A stretch of DNA of 64,000 bases from Serripes groenlandicus (taxonomy: Eukaryota > Mollusca > Bivalvia > Cardiida > Cardiidae), in the NCBI GenBank assembly GCA_031761405.1, contig JASEVX010000011.1, forward strand, positions 63,551,543 through 63,615,542, given 5' to 3'. A model generated the notes under the pieces. It did no database searches. It worked only from the letters and a program-made list of their open reading frames with translations, and was not told where the DNA came from. The position numbers and the translations under genes are program-made. Below, one piece after another: positions 50,101 through 55,321 of this stretch (its first letter is position 1; the number at the start of each line of letters is the position of its first letter).

Positions 50101-51562
50101 ATGCAGTTTAAAGTCTTACATTACTGCGTACGTAAATGCAGTTTAATCTCTTACATTACGGTGTACGTAAATGCAGTTTAATGTCTTGCATTACGGTGTA
50201 CGTAAATTCAGTTTGAAGTCTTACATTACGGCGTACGTAAATGCAGTTTAATCTCTTACATTACGGCGTACGTAAATGCAGTTTAAAGTTTTGCATTACG
50301 GCGTCCGTAAATGAAGTTTAAAGTCTTACATTACGGTGTACGTAAATGCAGTTTAAAGTCTTGCATTACGACGTACGTTAATGTAGTTTAAAGTCTTACA
50401 TTACGGCGTAAGTAAATGCAGTTTAAGTCTTGCATTACGGTGTACGTAAATGCAGTTTAAAGTCTTACATTACTGCGTACGTAAATGCAGTTTAAAGTCG
50501 TACATTACGGCGTACGTAAATGCAGTTTAAAGTCTTGCATTACGGCGTACGTGAAAGGGTTAAAGACGTCTACTTTAGATGTATTAGAAAATGAAAGTTC
50601 TCAAATAACTGAAGATATAAGTTTGATACAGATGTGTACATTTTTTTCCAAAATTAAGGCAGAACAAATGAGATTATTTTGTAAATCTCAAGATTGGTTT
50701 GTGTCAGGACAATAGCTTTTACATTGGTGTTCGTATAAACATGTAAATAAGCCATTAATAGTTCGAGCTATTCTGGCCACCCGTTTGTCAATCTGTTACA
50801 AATGATCATTTGATGACACGATATAACGGAAACCTACCCCACCCCCCTGGGGACCTCATTTGTATGAAAGACGGTCTTGATACAAGCTATTTGAATTCTG
50901 ACCACTAGTTTAAGAGAATAGTTTTAAATCTGTTCCACTCTGCTGGCAACCAGGCCCGTATTCACCAACCCGTCTCAAGTTCGATTTAGCTCTTATAATA
51001 ATTCGGGAACCAGAGTCTGTGCGCGGCCGCTTACAACATTTACAAACTGGACTAAATTTAGACGGGTTTAAAACGCGTTGATGAATACGACTAATCTTGG
51101 GAAAACCAAATAGCGAATTGGGATCTGGATTTGGATTCGGTCTTAAGTCCAAAGTTGAGAGTCTGGTGATTACGGACCCATAGTTATGCTTTGATCACAT
51201 TTAGTTTAGCTATTTTTGCAGAAGACTATGTCAGGATCATTTATGCAAAGTTTAAATGAAATTGACTCAGTGTTTCATGTGGGGTAAAAACATGACCATA
51301 CCAATCGTTTCACAAACTAACATGTCAATCGTATCAAATACTAACATGTCAACTCGTTTCTTTCTTTGTTTGACTTATAGTTTCGGACTGGTATTTTAAC
51401 CAACCTGACGACTACCAAGGTCAGCAGTCGTGCACGATGTTCTGGAAAGTCTTCAAGTACCGATGGGCGGACATTGAGTGTGATGCTGTTGGGAAGCCGG
51501 ACAAGGTCGAAAACCACCTCGGACGAGCTCTCTGCGAGCGGAAGAAGATGGTGCAAGGATGA
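31622..51562 (+). CDS. Secreted Cys-rich/EGF/CCP x3/C-type lectin protein (11 exons, spliced)
   Basis: Eleven exons give 458 residues plus a stop. The summed coding length, 1377 nt after discounting one surplus base in exon 7, is divisible by three, and every junction has GT/AG ends with matching phase. Order: signal peptide (residues 1-18), basic cysteine-rich module (19-84), EGF-like (86-117), CCP1 (119-178), CCP2 (180-244), CCP3 (246-304), C-type lectin-like domain (306-458). There is no membrane segment, so a secreted lectin is expected. CCP modules usually bind proteins or glycans and CTLDs bind sugars, so a role in recognition or innate immunity is reasonable but inferred. The order matches the front part of horseshoe-crab Factor C without its LCCL and protease parts. 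The +1 base in exon 7 means the assembled allele is either broken or carries a sequence error. Introns (420-3795 bp) are full of repeats. Confidence 0.88.
31900..32030. mobile_element. Foldback element copy (FB-A) in intron 1
   Basis: 'ggcaaaatggagaaattgct' and 'cattttgacaca', ending 'tgtttgtatatgggaaa'. Diverged. Confidence 0.45.
32262..32430. repeat. Degenerate tandem array in intron 1 (about 3-4 units)
   Basis: Units share 'gccgatcacgatgaaggcgc' and 'tctactttgcttgtttg' with variable TTTG runs, at roughly 45-60 bp spacing. Confidence 0.85.
32665..32830. repeat. 38-bp tandem array in intron 1 (4 units)
   Basis: The unit contains 'cttgtatcgcggcatttcct' and 'ggtaatttaccagccata'. It includes a small palindrome ('tggtaatttacca'). 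Confidence 0.92.
32868..32912. repeat. Stray segment related to the 53-bp array
   Basis: 'ttaaagtattcagtatgac' here matches the core of the array at 26200-26815 with one mismatch, 6 kb away. Confidence 0.6.
32955..33570 (+). pseudogene. LINE 3' end (C-terminal RT tail and 3' UTR) in intron 1
   Basis: The + strand encodes a typical C-terminal LINE tail: 'CVFCNKNKIEDEFQFLLV' (Cys-x2-Cys then Ile-Glu-Asp-Glu) and then a second 'FQFLLVCPLYSD' continuing to 'LAKYIKEDFTRKSSL' and a stop at 33239. A 45-bp direct duplication ('cagtttcttctagtgtg' twice) and an in-frame TGA at the first copy break the frame. AT-rich 3' UTR-like sequence follows. It is a 5'-truncated relic, on the same strand as the host gene. 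Confidence 0.65.
33571..34179. other. Intron 1 spacer, no exon recognised
   Basis: A minus-strand frame at 33719-33916 (65 codons) has fairly normal amino-acid composition but no family I recognise and no clear splice context. Otherwise nothing seen. Confidence 0.45.
34180..34430. repeat. About 37-bp AT-rich tandem array in intron 1
   Basis: Units share 'acaataaaccgtattttata' plus 'aacatatcatcatta'. About six to seven units with decay at the right end. Confidence 0.88.
34645..34740. mobile_element. Foldback element left half (FB-A) in intron 1
   Basis: 'aaccatttctcacatacaac' and 'ttttaaaacatctcggcaaa' match the FB-A left arm. It ends about 55 bp before exon 2. Confidence 0.5.
34796..34915 (+). 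CDS. Lectin gene exon 2: Cys-rich module, first half
   Basis: Acceptor 'ccctctttcag', donor 'aa|gttagc' (weaker than the others). Encodes residues 18-57 with cysteines at 20, 25, 31, 35, 45 and 54 and many Lys/Arg; 'SCGSWWRRKTC' is the most distinctive part. I do not recognise a named domain with confidence; EMI-like or EB-like modules are possible. Confidence 0.8.
35336..35415 (+). CDS. Lectin gene exon 3: Cys-rich module, second half
   Basis: Acceptor 'aattttcag', donor 'gtgagt'. Encodes residues 58-84 with cysteines at 64, 68, 73, 74 and 82. 'VCCKGYTGTGC' is the CC-x-G-Y-x-G type end found in EMI or EGF-like modules. Confidence 0.82.
35585..36937. repeat. 34-bp tandem array (about 40 units) filling intron 3
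   Basis: The unit contains 'gtttacgagtaagaggtaga' plus 'ggcatgacttgata'. It takes up about 1.35 kb of the 1.93-kb intron. Variant units ('gtgagagg', 'gttagagg', 'agagttatgac') recur in repeating order, suggesting higher-order units of three. Confidence 0.96.
36938..37265. repeat. About 74-bp tandem array (4-5 units) in intron 3
   Basis: Units contain 'gactggtgagcggtaatgat', 'caaacgccgactatata' and 'tcatgcactttgattggaat'. It directly follows the 34-bp array and ends about 75 bp before exon 4. Confidence 0.9.
37318..37338 (+). promoter_or_regulatory. T21 polypyrimidine tract at the exon 4 acceptor
   Basis: A run of 21 T residues is followed directly by 'cag' and exon 4. It is both a homopolymer prone to length change and the splicing pyrimidine tract. 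Confidence 0.8.
37342..37440 (+). CDS. Lectin gene exon 4: EGF-like module
   Basis: Residues 85-117. Six cysteines at 87, 93, 99, 105, 107 and 116 follow the EGF pattern (C-x5-C-x5-C-x5-C-x-C-x8-C), with 'CPNGGKC' and 'CTCLPGY' as hallmarks. No calcium-binding signature before the first Cys. Phase 1 on both sides, as usual for shuffled EGF exons. Donor 'g|gtacgg'. Confidence 0.93.
37515..37768 (+). mobile_element. tRNA-derived SINE (family S3) in intron 4
   Basis: Head 'gggggcgtcatactcgagtg', then 'ggtcacggttttgatccccg' (B-box-like), and a 3' end 'ggttaacgacgcaaaacat' followed by a (AAAC)n tail. A G run (about 37701-37725) interrupts the 3' part. Confidence 0.7.
37920..38150. mobile_element. 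Foldback element copy (FB-A) in intron 4
   Basis: Left end 'caaccctctcccacata', left arm 'ctgcagcagacgactttgaa', right arm 'cattttctccttttgccaca' and 'gaaaacgtctgtacgg'. Both arms are clear. Confidence 0.65.
38161..38190. repeat. (GTT)10 microsatellite
   Basis: Ten perfect GTT units in intron 4, directly after the foldback element. Confidence 0.97.
38356..38538 (+). CDS. Lectin gene exon 5: CCP/sushi module 1
   Basis: Residues 118-178. Four cysteines (119, 146, 160, 173), 'VSNGKY', 'CSAGYEANG' and 'GYWSSSSTSC' match a CCP module (~60 residues). The acceptor 'tatataccag' has a weak pyrimidine tract. Two in-phase donors are possible, 'a|gtacta' (after 38532) and the better 'a|gtacgt' (after 38538); I prefer the latter. 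Confidence 0.9.
38690..39064. other. Intron 5 spacer
   Basis: Opposing short frames only; no exon or element recognised. Confidence 0.5.
39065..41118. repeat. 43-bp tandem array (about 48 units) with internal inversion, intron 5
   Basis: In the main part the unit reads 'tcgaactaaagacacctcga' then 'taacggtggtttatagccgc' and 'tgt'. From 39065 to about 39345 the same unit runs in the opposite orientation ('tcgaggtgtctctagttcga'), and one more inverted unit closes the array at about 41090-41118. The last part is enriched in 'gtttgaac' variants. The SINE at 41134 follows directly. Confidence 0.95.
41134..41393 (+). mobile_element. tRNA-derived SINE (family S1) just before exon 6
   Basis: Head 'gccgagccccatgagctcag' and 'tcggtag', B box 'gagttcgaaccccagctcgg', body 'aacagtctatgtgtaaaagc', and tail 'gttgaaaacggcgtaaaaac'. 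Complete copy, about 260 bp. It ends 38 bp upstream of exon 6. Confidence 0.85.
41432..41629 (+). CDS. Lectin gene exon 6: CCP/sushi module 2
   Basis: Residues 179-244, slightly long for a CCP. 'CSNGQFEP', 'IQCANGY', 'IRCGPSGHW' and 'EISC' fit the family. Besides the usual four cysteines there are two extra at the start ('CCWPPSC', 180/181/186), which could form a local disulfide. Acceptor 'ttcaattttag'; donor 'g|gtatta' is weak. Phase 1-1. Confidence 0.88.
41954..42094. mobile_element. Near-perfect palindrome (MITE-like) in intron 6
   Basis: About 141 bp folding on itself: 'aaataaatatcatatggcag' at the left pairs with the complement at the right, down to the centre 'caccctcggcttcgcctcgg'. 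Only a few mismatches. Confidence 0.85.
42224..42432 (+). mobile_element. tRNA-derived SINE (family S4) in intron 6
   Basis: Head 'agtggtaccatggtagaccg', B box 'cccgagttcgaatcc', then 'gagcgggttctgccttttg' and a 3' end 'gcaatcaatgtaaac'. The same family lies inverted at 62981-63187. Confidence 0.75.
42605..42860. mobile_element. Dispersed element shared with 52.2-52.7 kb
   Basis: 'ttgtctgacattgtgtagta' (42605-42695 block) is the complement of sequence at 52590-52690, and 'gagatatattccatatccac' (42741-42790) matches 52237-52290. The two copies lie in opposite orientation. Non-coding, MITE-like. Confidence 0.6.
43040..43220 (+). CDS. Lectin gene exon 7: CCP/sushi module 3, frame broken by +1 base
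   Basis: Residues 245-304 of the model. 'CGTPRATLNGRNYD', 'LFGNQAVLTC' and, in the next frame, 'FIQCQASGKWSSSSAIC' together form a typical CCP. The exon is 181 nt, but the flanking phase-1 junctions need a multiple of three; the frame changes near 43147 (after 'catgtcctt'). Read literally, translation leaves the CCP pattern and meets a stop early in exon 8, losing the whole lectin domain. Acceptor 'attcaaaacag' is pyrimidine-poor; donor 'a|gtaggt'. Confidence 0.85.
43696..43775 (+). CDS. Lectin gene exon 8: C-type lectin domain, part 1
   Basis: Residues 305-331. 'CPVGWIDHENSCYLF' is the N-terminal disulfide hairpin of long-form CTLDs (Cys 306 and 317), followed by the first helix 'ELNYTAAR'. 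Acceptor 'cttgttctag', donor 'agg|gtgggt', leaving phase 0. Confidence 0.92.
44514..44634 (+). CDS. Lectin gene exon 9: C-type lectin domain, part 2
   Basis: Residues 332-371. 'CLENDATLVQVDSVSENVFL' is the conserved CTLD stretch after helix 1 (Cys 334; usually C-x3-G-A-x-L, here 'ENDATLV'), followed by the second helix. Acceptor 'tttgtttactag', donor 'g|gtaagt'. Confidence 0.92.
44792..44820. repeat. Short 11-bp triplication
   Basis: 'cagactgtaca' is repeated three times in intron 9. Confidence 0.9.
45430..46100. repeat. Degenerate array of about 145 bp (5 units) in intron 9
   Basis: Units share 'ttggcctagtgacctagttt', 'gacccatatt', 'atcatcaagacaaacattct' and 'tgctgaagcaaaaaatgcgg'. Spacing is 132-145 bp because of deletions. 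I recall similar long units as common dispersed repeats in molluscan genomes; that link is from memory only. Confidence 0.75.
46111..46268. repeat. 79-bp direct duplication
   Basis: 'tactggcccctcggtaaatc' at 46111 recurs as 'tactggcccctctgtaaatc' at 46190. Confidence 0.8.
46270..47500. other. Intron 9 remainder
   Basis: AT-rich, with a short hairpin near 47339 ('gtggcgattg' against 'caatcgccac'). No exon recognised before exon 10. Confidence 0.5.
47505..47585 (+). CDS. Lectin gene exon 10: C-type lectin domain, part 3
   Basis: Residues 372-398. 'YWNDLFEDTINGNEIWRETN' matches the central CTLD block (normally W-I-G-L-x-D ... W-x-W), here altered to Trp-Asn-Asp-Leu and a single later Trp. Acceptor 'tatatttaaag', donor 'g|gtacgt'. 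Confidence 0.9.
47740..48892. repeat. 35-bp tandem array, left (decayed) block, intron 10
   Basis: Units contain 'cattacggcgtacgtaaatg' plus 'cagtttaaagtctta'. Units near 47.7-48.6 kb are heavily diverged and become regular near 48.7 kb. Confidence 0.9.
48893..49942. mobile_element. Long-TIR foldback DNA element inserted in the 35-bp array
   Basis: Left arm 48893 to about 49250 and right arm about 49596-49942 are inverted copies: 'agggacttgctcctctaaa' at one end, its complement at the other, and internally 'tttcgttttgtgtccaggtt' against its complement. The middle 345 bp has no transposase I can recognise. The 7-bp word 'cattacg' flanks both sides, a possible target-site duplication, though the array itself contains that word. 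Frames of about 100 codons on both strands follow the arms and are not genes. Confidence 0.85.
49943..50560. repeat. 35-bp tandem array, right (homogeneous) block
   Basis: About 17-18 regular units ('cattacggtgtacgtaaatg', 'cagtttaaagtctta'). Much less diverged than the left block. Confidence 0.95.
50551..50715 (+). other. Coding-like fragment after the array
   Basis: About 54 codons with ordinary composition ('LENESSQITEDISLIQMCTF') ending at a TAA/TAG-rich region near 50713. No family recognised. It could be a remnant of a mobile-element protein or chance. Confidence 0.2.
51381..51562 (+). CDS. Lectin gene exon 11: C-type lectin domain end and stop
   Basis: Residues 399-458. 'WYFNQPDDYQGQQSC' carries a Gln-Pro-Asp triplet at the long-loop sugar-binding position (usually linked to galactose-type ligands), and 'YRWADIEC' has Trp-Ala-Asp where Trp-Asn-Asp is usual. 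Cys 416, 432 and 450 complete the CTLD disulfides with Cys 334. 'ALCERKK' ends the domain just before TGA at 51560-51562. Acceptor 'tttgacttatag'. Confidence 0.93.
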
Positions 51563-51606
51563 CGAGTTAACCCAATGTTGAAAGACAAACAGCAAACTTT
51601 TAACTG

Positions 51607-51612
51607 AATAAA
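51607..51612 (+). terminator. Polyadenylation signal
   Basis: 'aataaa' lies 45 bp after the stop codon, consistent with a short 3' UTR ending before the array at 51700. Confidence 0.75.
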
Positions 51613-51699
51613 AAATGACATTTCTTTTTCTCCAGATGTATTACCAATTAACACTACCAATCTTTTCGATGTTTTGCTTAGATATGTTTACAGTCAGAT

Positions 51700-51970
51700 G
51701 CTGCGGATTTCTTCTCTAGATGTGGGGAAGATATCGAATTTCTTCTTTAGATGTGGGGAAGATATCGGATTTCTTCTCTAGATGTGGGAAGATATCGGAT
51801 TTCTTCTCTAAATGTGGGGAAGATATCGGATTTCTTCTCTAGATATGGGGAAGATATCGGATTTCTTCTCTAGATGTGGGAAGATATCGGATTCCTTCTC
51901 TAGATGTGGGGAAGATATCGGATTTCTTCTCTAGATATCGGATTTATTCTCTAGATGTGGGGAAGATATC
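51700..51970. repeat. 31-bp tandem array (about 9 units) downstream of the gene
   Basis: The unit contains 'gatttcttctctagatgtgg' plus 'ggaagatatcg'. Confidence 0.93.
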
Positions 51971-52204
51971 AAACATCGTGATATAACTGAAAGGCTATTG
52001 AAAGTGAAGTAAAAACTCAATTCAAAACATACTACATCAATCCACTTTGTAAAACAATGTAGGAAAAACACCTTGCTGATAATTGGCAATGGCTGCTTTT
52101 CTCACAATACTTCTTTCCTGTCTCCGGTTTTTTTTCCATCTTTGACTAAAAGACAGTGGCGGAGGTCTGTTAACCTCCGTTGTTAGCAATAGGTTTATCA
52201 TAAT

Positions 52205-52290
52205 ATATAGAGGATATTTGTTTGTTTTGAGTGGATATGGATTATATCACTTCGAGATGAGATATATTCCATATCCCCTCAAAACAAACA
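52205..52290. mobile_element. Palindrome, related to 42.7 kb
   Basis: 'gtttgttttgagtggatatg' pairs with 'catatcccctcaaaacaaac' about 65 bp away. The right half matches 42741-42790. Confidence 0.7.
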
Positions 52291-52375
52291 CATTTTCTTT
52301 TTATTTTAAGCTAATTGATGACGAGAGAATCGAACTATTTAGTGTCTACGTACCTGTTCACACGCAGACGAATCT

Positions 52376-52585
52376 GTGTGAATGTATTTGAGACGTCCCG
52401 CGAGAAAACCAACAGTGTGGACTATGCGTAAAGTATCGACCCGGATCAGCCATAAGCATGCCACGCTTACCCGGATAGACACTGTTCGCCTCCTGTTGAT
52501 TTTCTGTTTCAGGAATCAGTATTCTATCCCCCTGAAGCGGAACGTGTCGGCCCAGATCAGTCTGCGTTAGTTTTCTCGCGGGACG
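52376..52585. mobile_element. Foldback element ending in 'gacgtcccgcgagaaaac'
   Basis: Left 'gacgtcccgcgagaaaacca' pairs with right 'gttttctcgcgggacggctc'. Inside, 'cccggatcagccataagc' and 'ggcccagatcagtctgc' are weak partners. Opposing frames of 60-77 codons result from the palindrome. Confidence 0.65.
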
Positions 52586-52739
52586 GCTCAAACATTTTGT
52601 TTACTACACAATGTCAGACAATGACAATAAGTTCGATTTGTTAAATTTACGGAAAACGAAATTATACATTTGTCAAGATAAGTGTGTTATCACATGACAC
52701 TGCTTGTATCCGATATAACATACCCATTACGTATTTCTT

Positions 52740-53840
52740 TTTTATTATATGCCTGTACATTCATGCATATTGGCGCAGTTCAGACACGACGGATTGAAAC
52801 AGTGTGCGGACTACTTTCAGCGAGGTTCCCGTTTTGAATCTGCGCTACGTAGTAAAATATGCAGACAACCAGTACTATTTAGGCGAATTGTTTCTGTTGT
52901 ATGTACAAAAACCTAGCGTCAAATTAATAAAACCCGCAAATAAAGATTATGTTGTTATTTTCTACCACAAAACAATGGAAATTTAATTTGATAATTATAT
53001 TGGGCGGGATCTACGTATTAGCATACTTTCTAGGGGCGTGGCTTAAGTATTGTAGTAAATATTCATCCGCCATTCACTTTTCATTTCAAGATTACAAAAC
53101 ATCCCCAATAAATAATATATTGAATCTGTGTACATTTTTTAGTTTATTCGATCTTCATATATCGTAGGTATATACTAAAATGAATATTACAATGCGGGAG
53201 CGATAAATGGGTTCGAATTGCACGACTCGTAGCGTGAGAAAATCAATATCTTACTCGACCTTCGGCTCGTAAGATATCGATTTTTCCATATGAGCCCTTT
53301 TATCGCTCCCGCAACGTAATATTCCGAAATTATTATATGCCTGTACATTTTTCCGGTGGAAATACATGAGATTGACATGCACAGTTCAGACACGACGGAT
53401 TAAAATTCCGTATCCCACCTAGTGAAAATACAAGAATTTGACGTCAGACAGTGCACGGACTATTTTCAGCCGGGTTCCCGTTTTGAATCTGCACTACGTA
53501 GTAAAATATGCAGACAACCAGTTCTATTTAGGAAAATTGTTTCTATTGTATTGAAAACAATATTTTCTACCACAAAACAATAGAAATTTAATTTGATAAT
53601 GTTATTGAGCGGGACCTACGTATTAGCATACTTTCTAGGGGCGTGGCTTTAGTATTGTAGTAAATATTCATATTTTCATTTCAAGATTTCAAAATTGTAT
53701 ACCCAATAAAAAATATATTGAATCTGTATATTTGTTATTTTTTTCGCTCTTCATAGATCGTAGGTATATACTAAAAGGAATATTACATTGCGGGAGCGAT
53801 AAATGTGTTCGTATTGCACGACTCGTAGCTTGGGAAAATC
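52740..53840. repeat. Direct duplication of a segment of about 480 bp
   Basis: 52750-53230 and 53331-53840 share 'tcccgttttgaatctgcgct', 'ctacgtattagcatactttc', 'taggggcgtggctt' and 'tgcgggagcgataaatg'. Indels separate the copies. No gene recognised. Confidence 0.85.
53181..53325. mobile_element. Palindromic element at the duplication junction
   Basis: 'aatattacaatgcgggagcg' pairs with 'cgctcccgcaacgtaatatt'; centre near 'ctcgaccttcggctcg'. Confidence 0.75.
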
Positions 53841-53885
53841 CATGACAATGCTTGTATCCGATCTAAAATACCCATTACGTATTTA

Positions 53886-54051
53886 GGAAATAGATCTCAT
53901 TTCGAGTGATATACCGGCTCGTATATCACGATTTGGAGTACGGGTGTGAAGTAATTAATCACGAAGTGGCCTGAGTGATTAATTTATACACACCTGAACG
54001 ACAAATCGTGATATAAGAGCCGGTATATCACTCAAATTTAGATCTATTTCA
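53886..54051. mobile_element. Palindromic element
   Basis: 'agatctcatttcgagtgata' and 'taccggctcgtatatcacga' pair with the complements on the right; centre near 'cacgaagtggcctgag'. Confidence 0.8.
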
Positions 54052-54105
54052 ATTCTAGCACTTTTTTATAAATTAAAGGGATACAACTTTGGGTGGGTGG
54101 GTGTT

Positions 54106-54127
54106 GGGGGGGGGGGGGGGGGGGGGG
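54106..54127. repeat. G22 homopolymer
   Basis: Uninterrupted G run preceded by 'gggtgggtggg'. Confidence 0.97.
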
Positions 54128-54129
54128 AA

Positions 54130-55320
54130 CTATGTTTTGACATGACGTTGCTTTCCTTGATAAAATCACATGTAGGCTATTCTATCTTTACTCCCCATTG
54201 TATTTGTTTTGGCAATAATATATCTTAAGGTGCTTCCTATTTAGGAAAAAAAATTAAGAGCATACTTTGGCCATAACAAATGATTTATAAGAAATTGACT
54301 AGAAGATAATAATGTTTATGTCATGTTGTATGCATGATCCAATCATGTTCGGAATTCGTATTGCTGTCGTCTATTATTACGAACAGAAAATAATAAAGTA
54401 AAGACTATCAGAAAATTAAGGAATACATTTATAAGGAACGAGGTTTAAACATGAGAGTCAAGATGATCCTTAATCGATCACCTGATTCATGGTAAAGAAG
54501 CAAATATATCAGCCCTTTTCTGATGCCACCTGGAGACAGCCTTTTTCAACCAGTCGATATGACTGGAACAAATTATATAAGGGGTCACATTTCTAATAAA
54601 CCTTTTCTCTAATAAAGATGTTTATGCATATTTACGATATTGAGATTTTTAAATAAATGGGTAATCTTTAAAAAATCAATTTAATTCATTTTCCCACAGT
54701 TTTACCCAATATTCTAAAAGTAATGTATGTTAATTTGTTTTACGCAGATGTTTTCAATGCAGACGACTTAAAGAATAACGGATCAGGTAATTAAAGGTTA
54801 CATACACGACAGCTACTGTTTCCAAATGCTTTTTATTCTTTTCATTCTTTTCGTTTTTTAACTAAAGTTCCAAATAAAAATAACAATAATTAATTATATA
54901 CATGGAACCGAAAATAATGCGAAAAACGTGTTTGCTTTATTCAATTAAAAGTACGCATACATCATTCAATATATTGTTACTATACCTCTTACTCGGTCAT
55001 CAAGGAAGCAAAATTTAAACAGGTTTGGGCTGCTGTTTTCAAATTAGGTTTTTTCTTATATTCAGTCAGACAGATGGACATAGATGAACTTATTTTGATA
55101 TATTTGAATAATCTATCGATGAGTATGTTTGCTTTGTCATGTCGATGTAAAATGAGGTAAAAATCGACCGTTAAAAGTGCGCACAAAATCCGTGCGCAAA
55201 ATGTCTTATATTTTGTTGGTGATGGCACTTGAACTAGGATGCGAACAGTCAAAATAAAAAATGGCATACCTAATACAGAAACCTGGACTAGGATTCCTAA
55301 CAGACGATATTTTGCCCCGA
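54130..55320. other. No gene recognised
   Basis: AT-rich spacer. 54748-54785 mimics an exon ('acgcag' ... 'gtaatt') but carries FB-A arm sequence ('gcagacgactt'). Confidence 0.5.
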
Positions 55321-55321
55321 C

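Noticed and set aside
52358..52591. Opposing frames of 62 and 77 codons
   Set aside because: Both are explained by the palindrome at 52376-52585.
54748..54785. Small exon with 'acgcag' acceptor and 'gtaatt' donor
   Set aside because: The sequence matches the FB-A arm ('gcagacgactt'), and no coding neighbour is available.
51563..55320. LCCL or serine-protease exons continuing a Factor C-like gene
   Set aside because: The stop codon and AATAAA follow exon 11, and I find no His/Asp/Ser protease motifs downstream.
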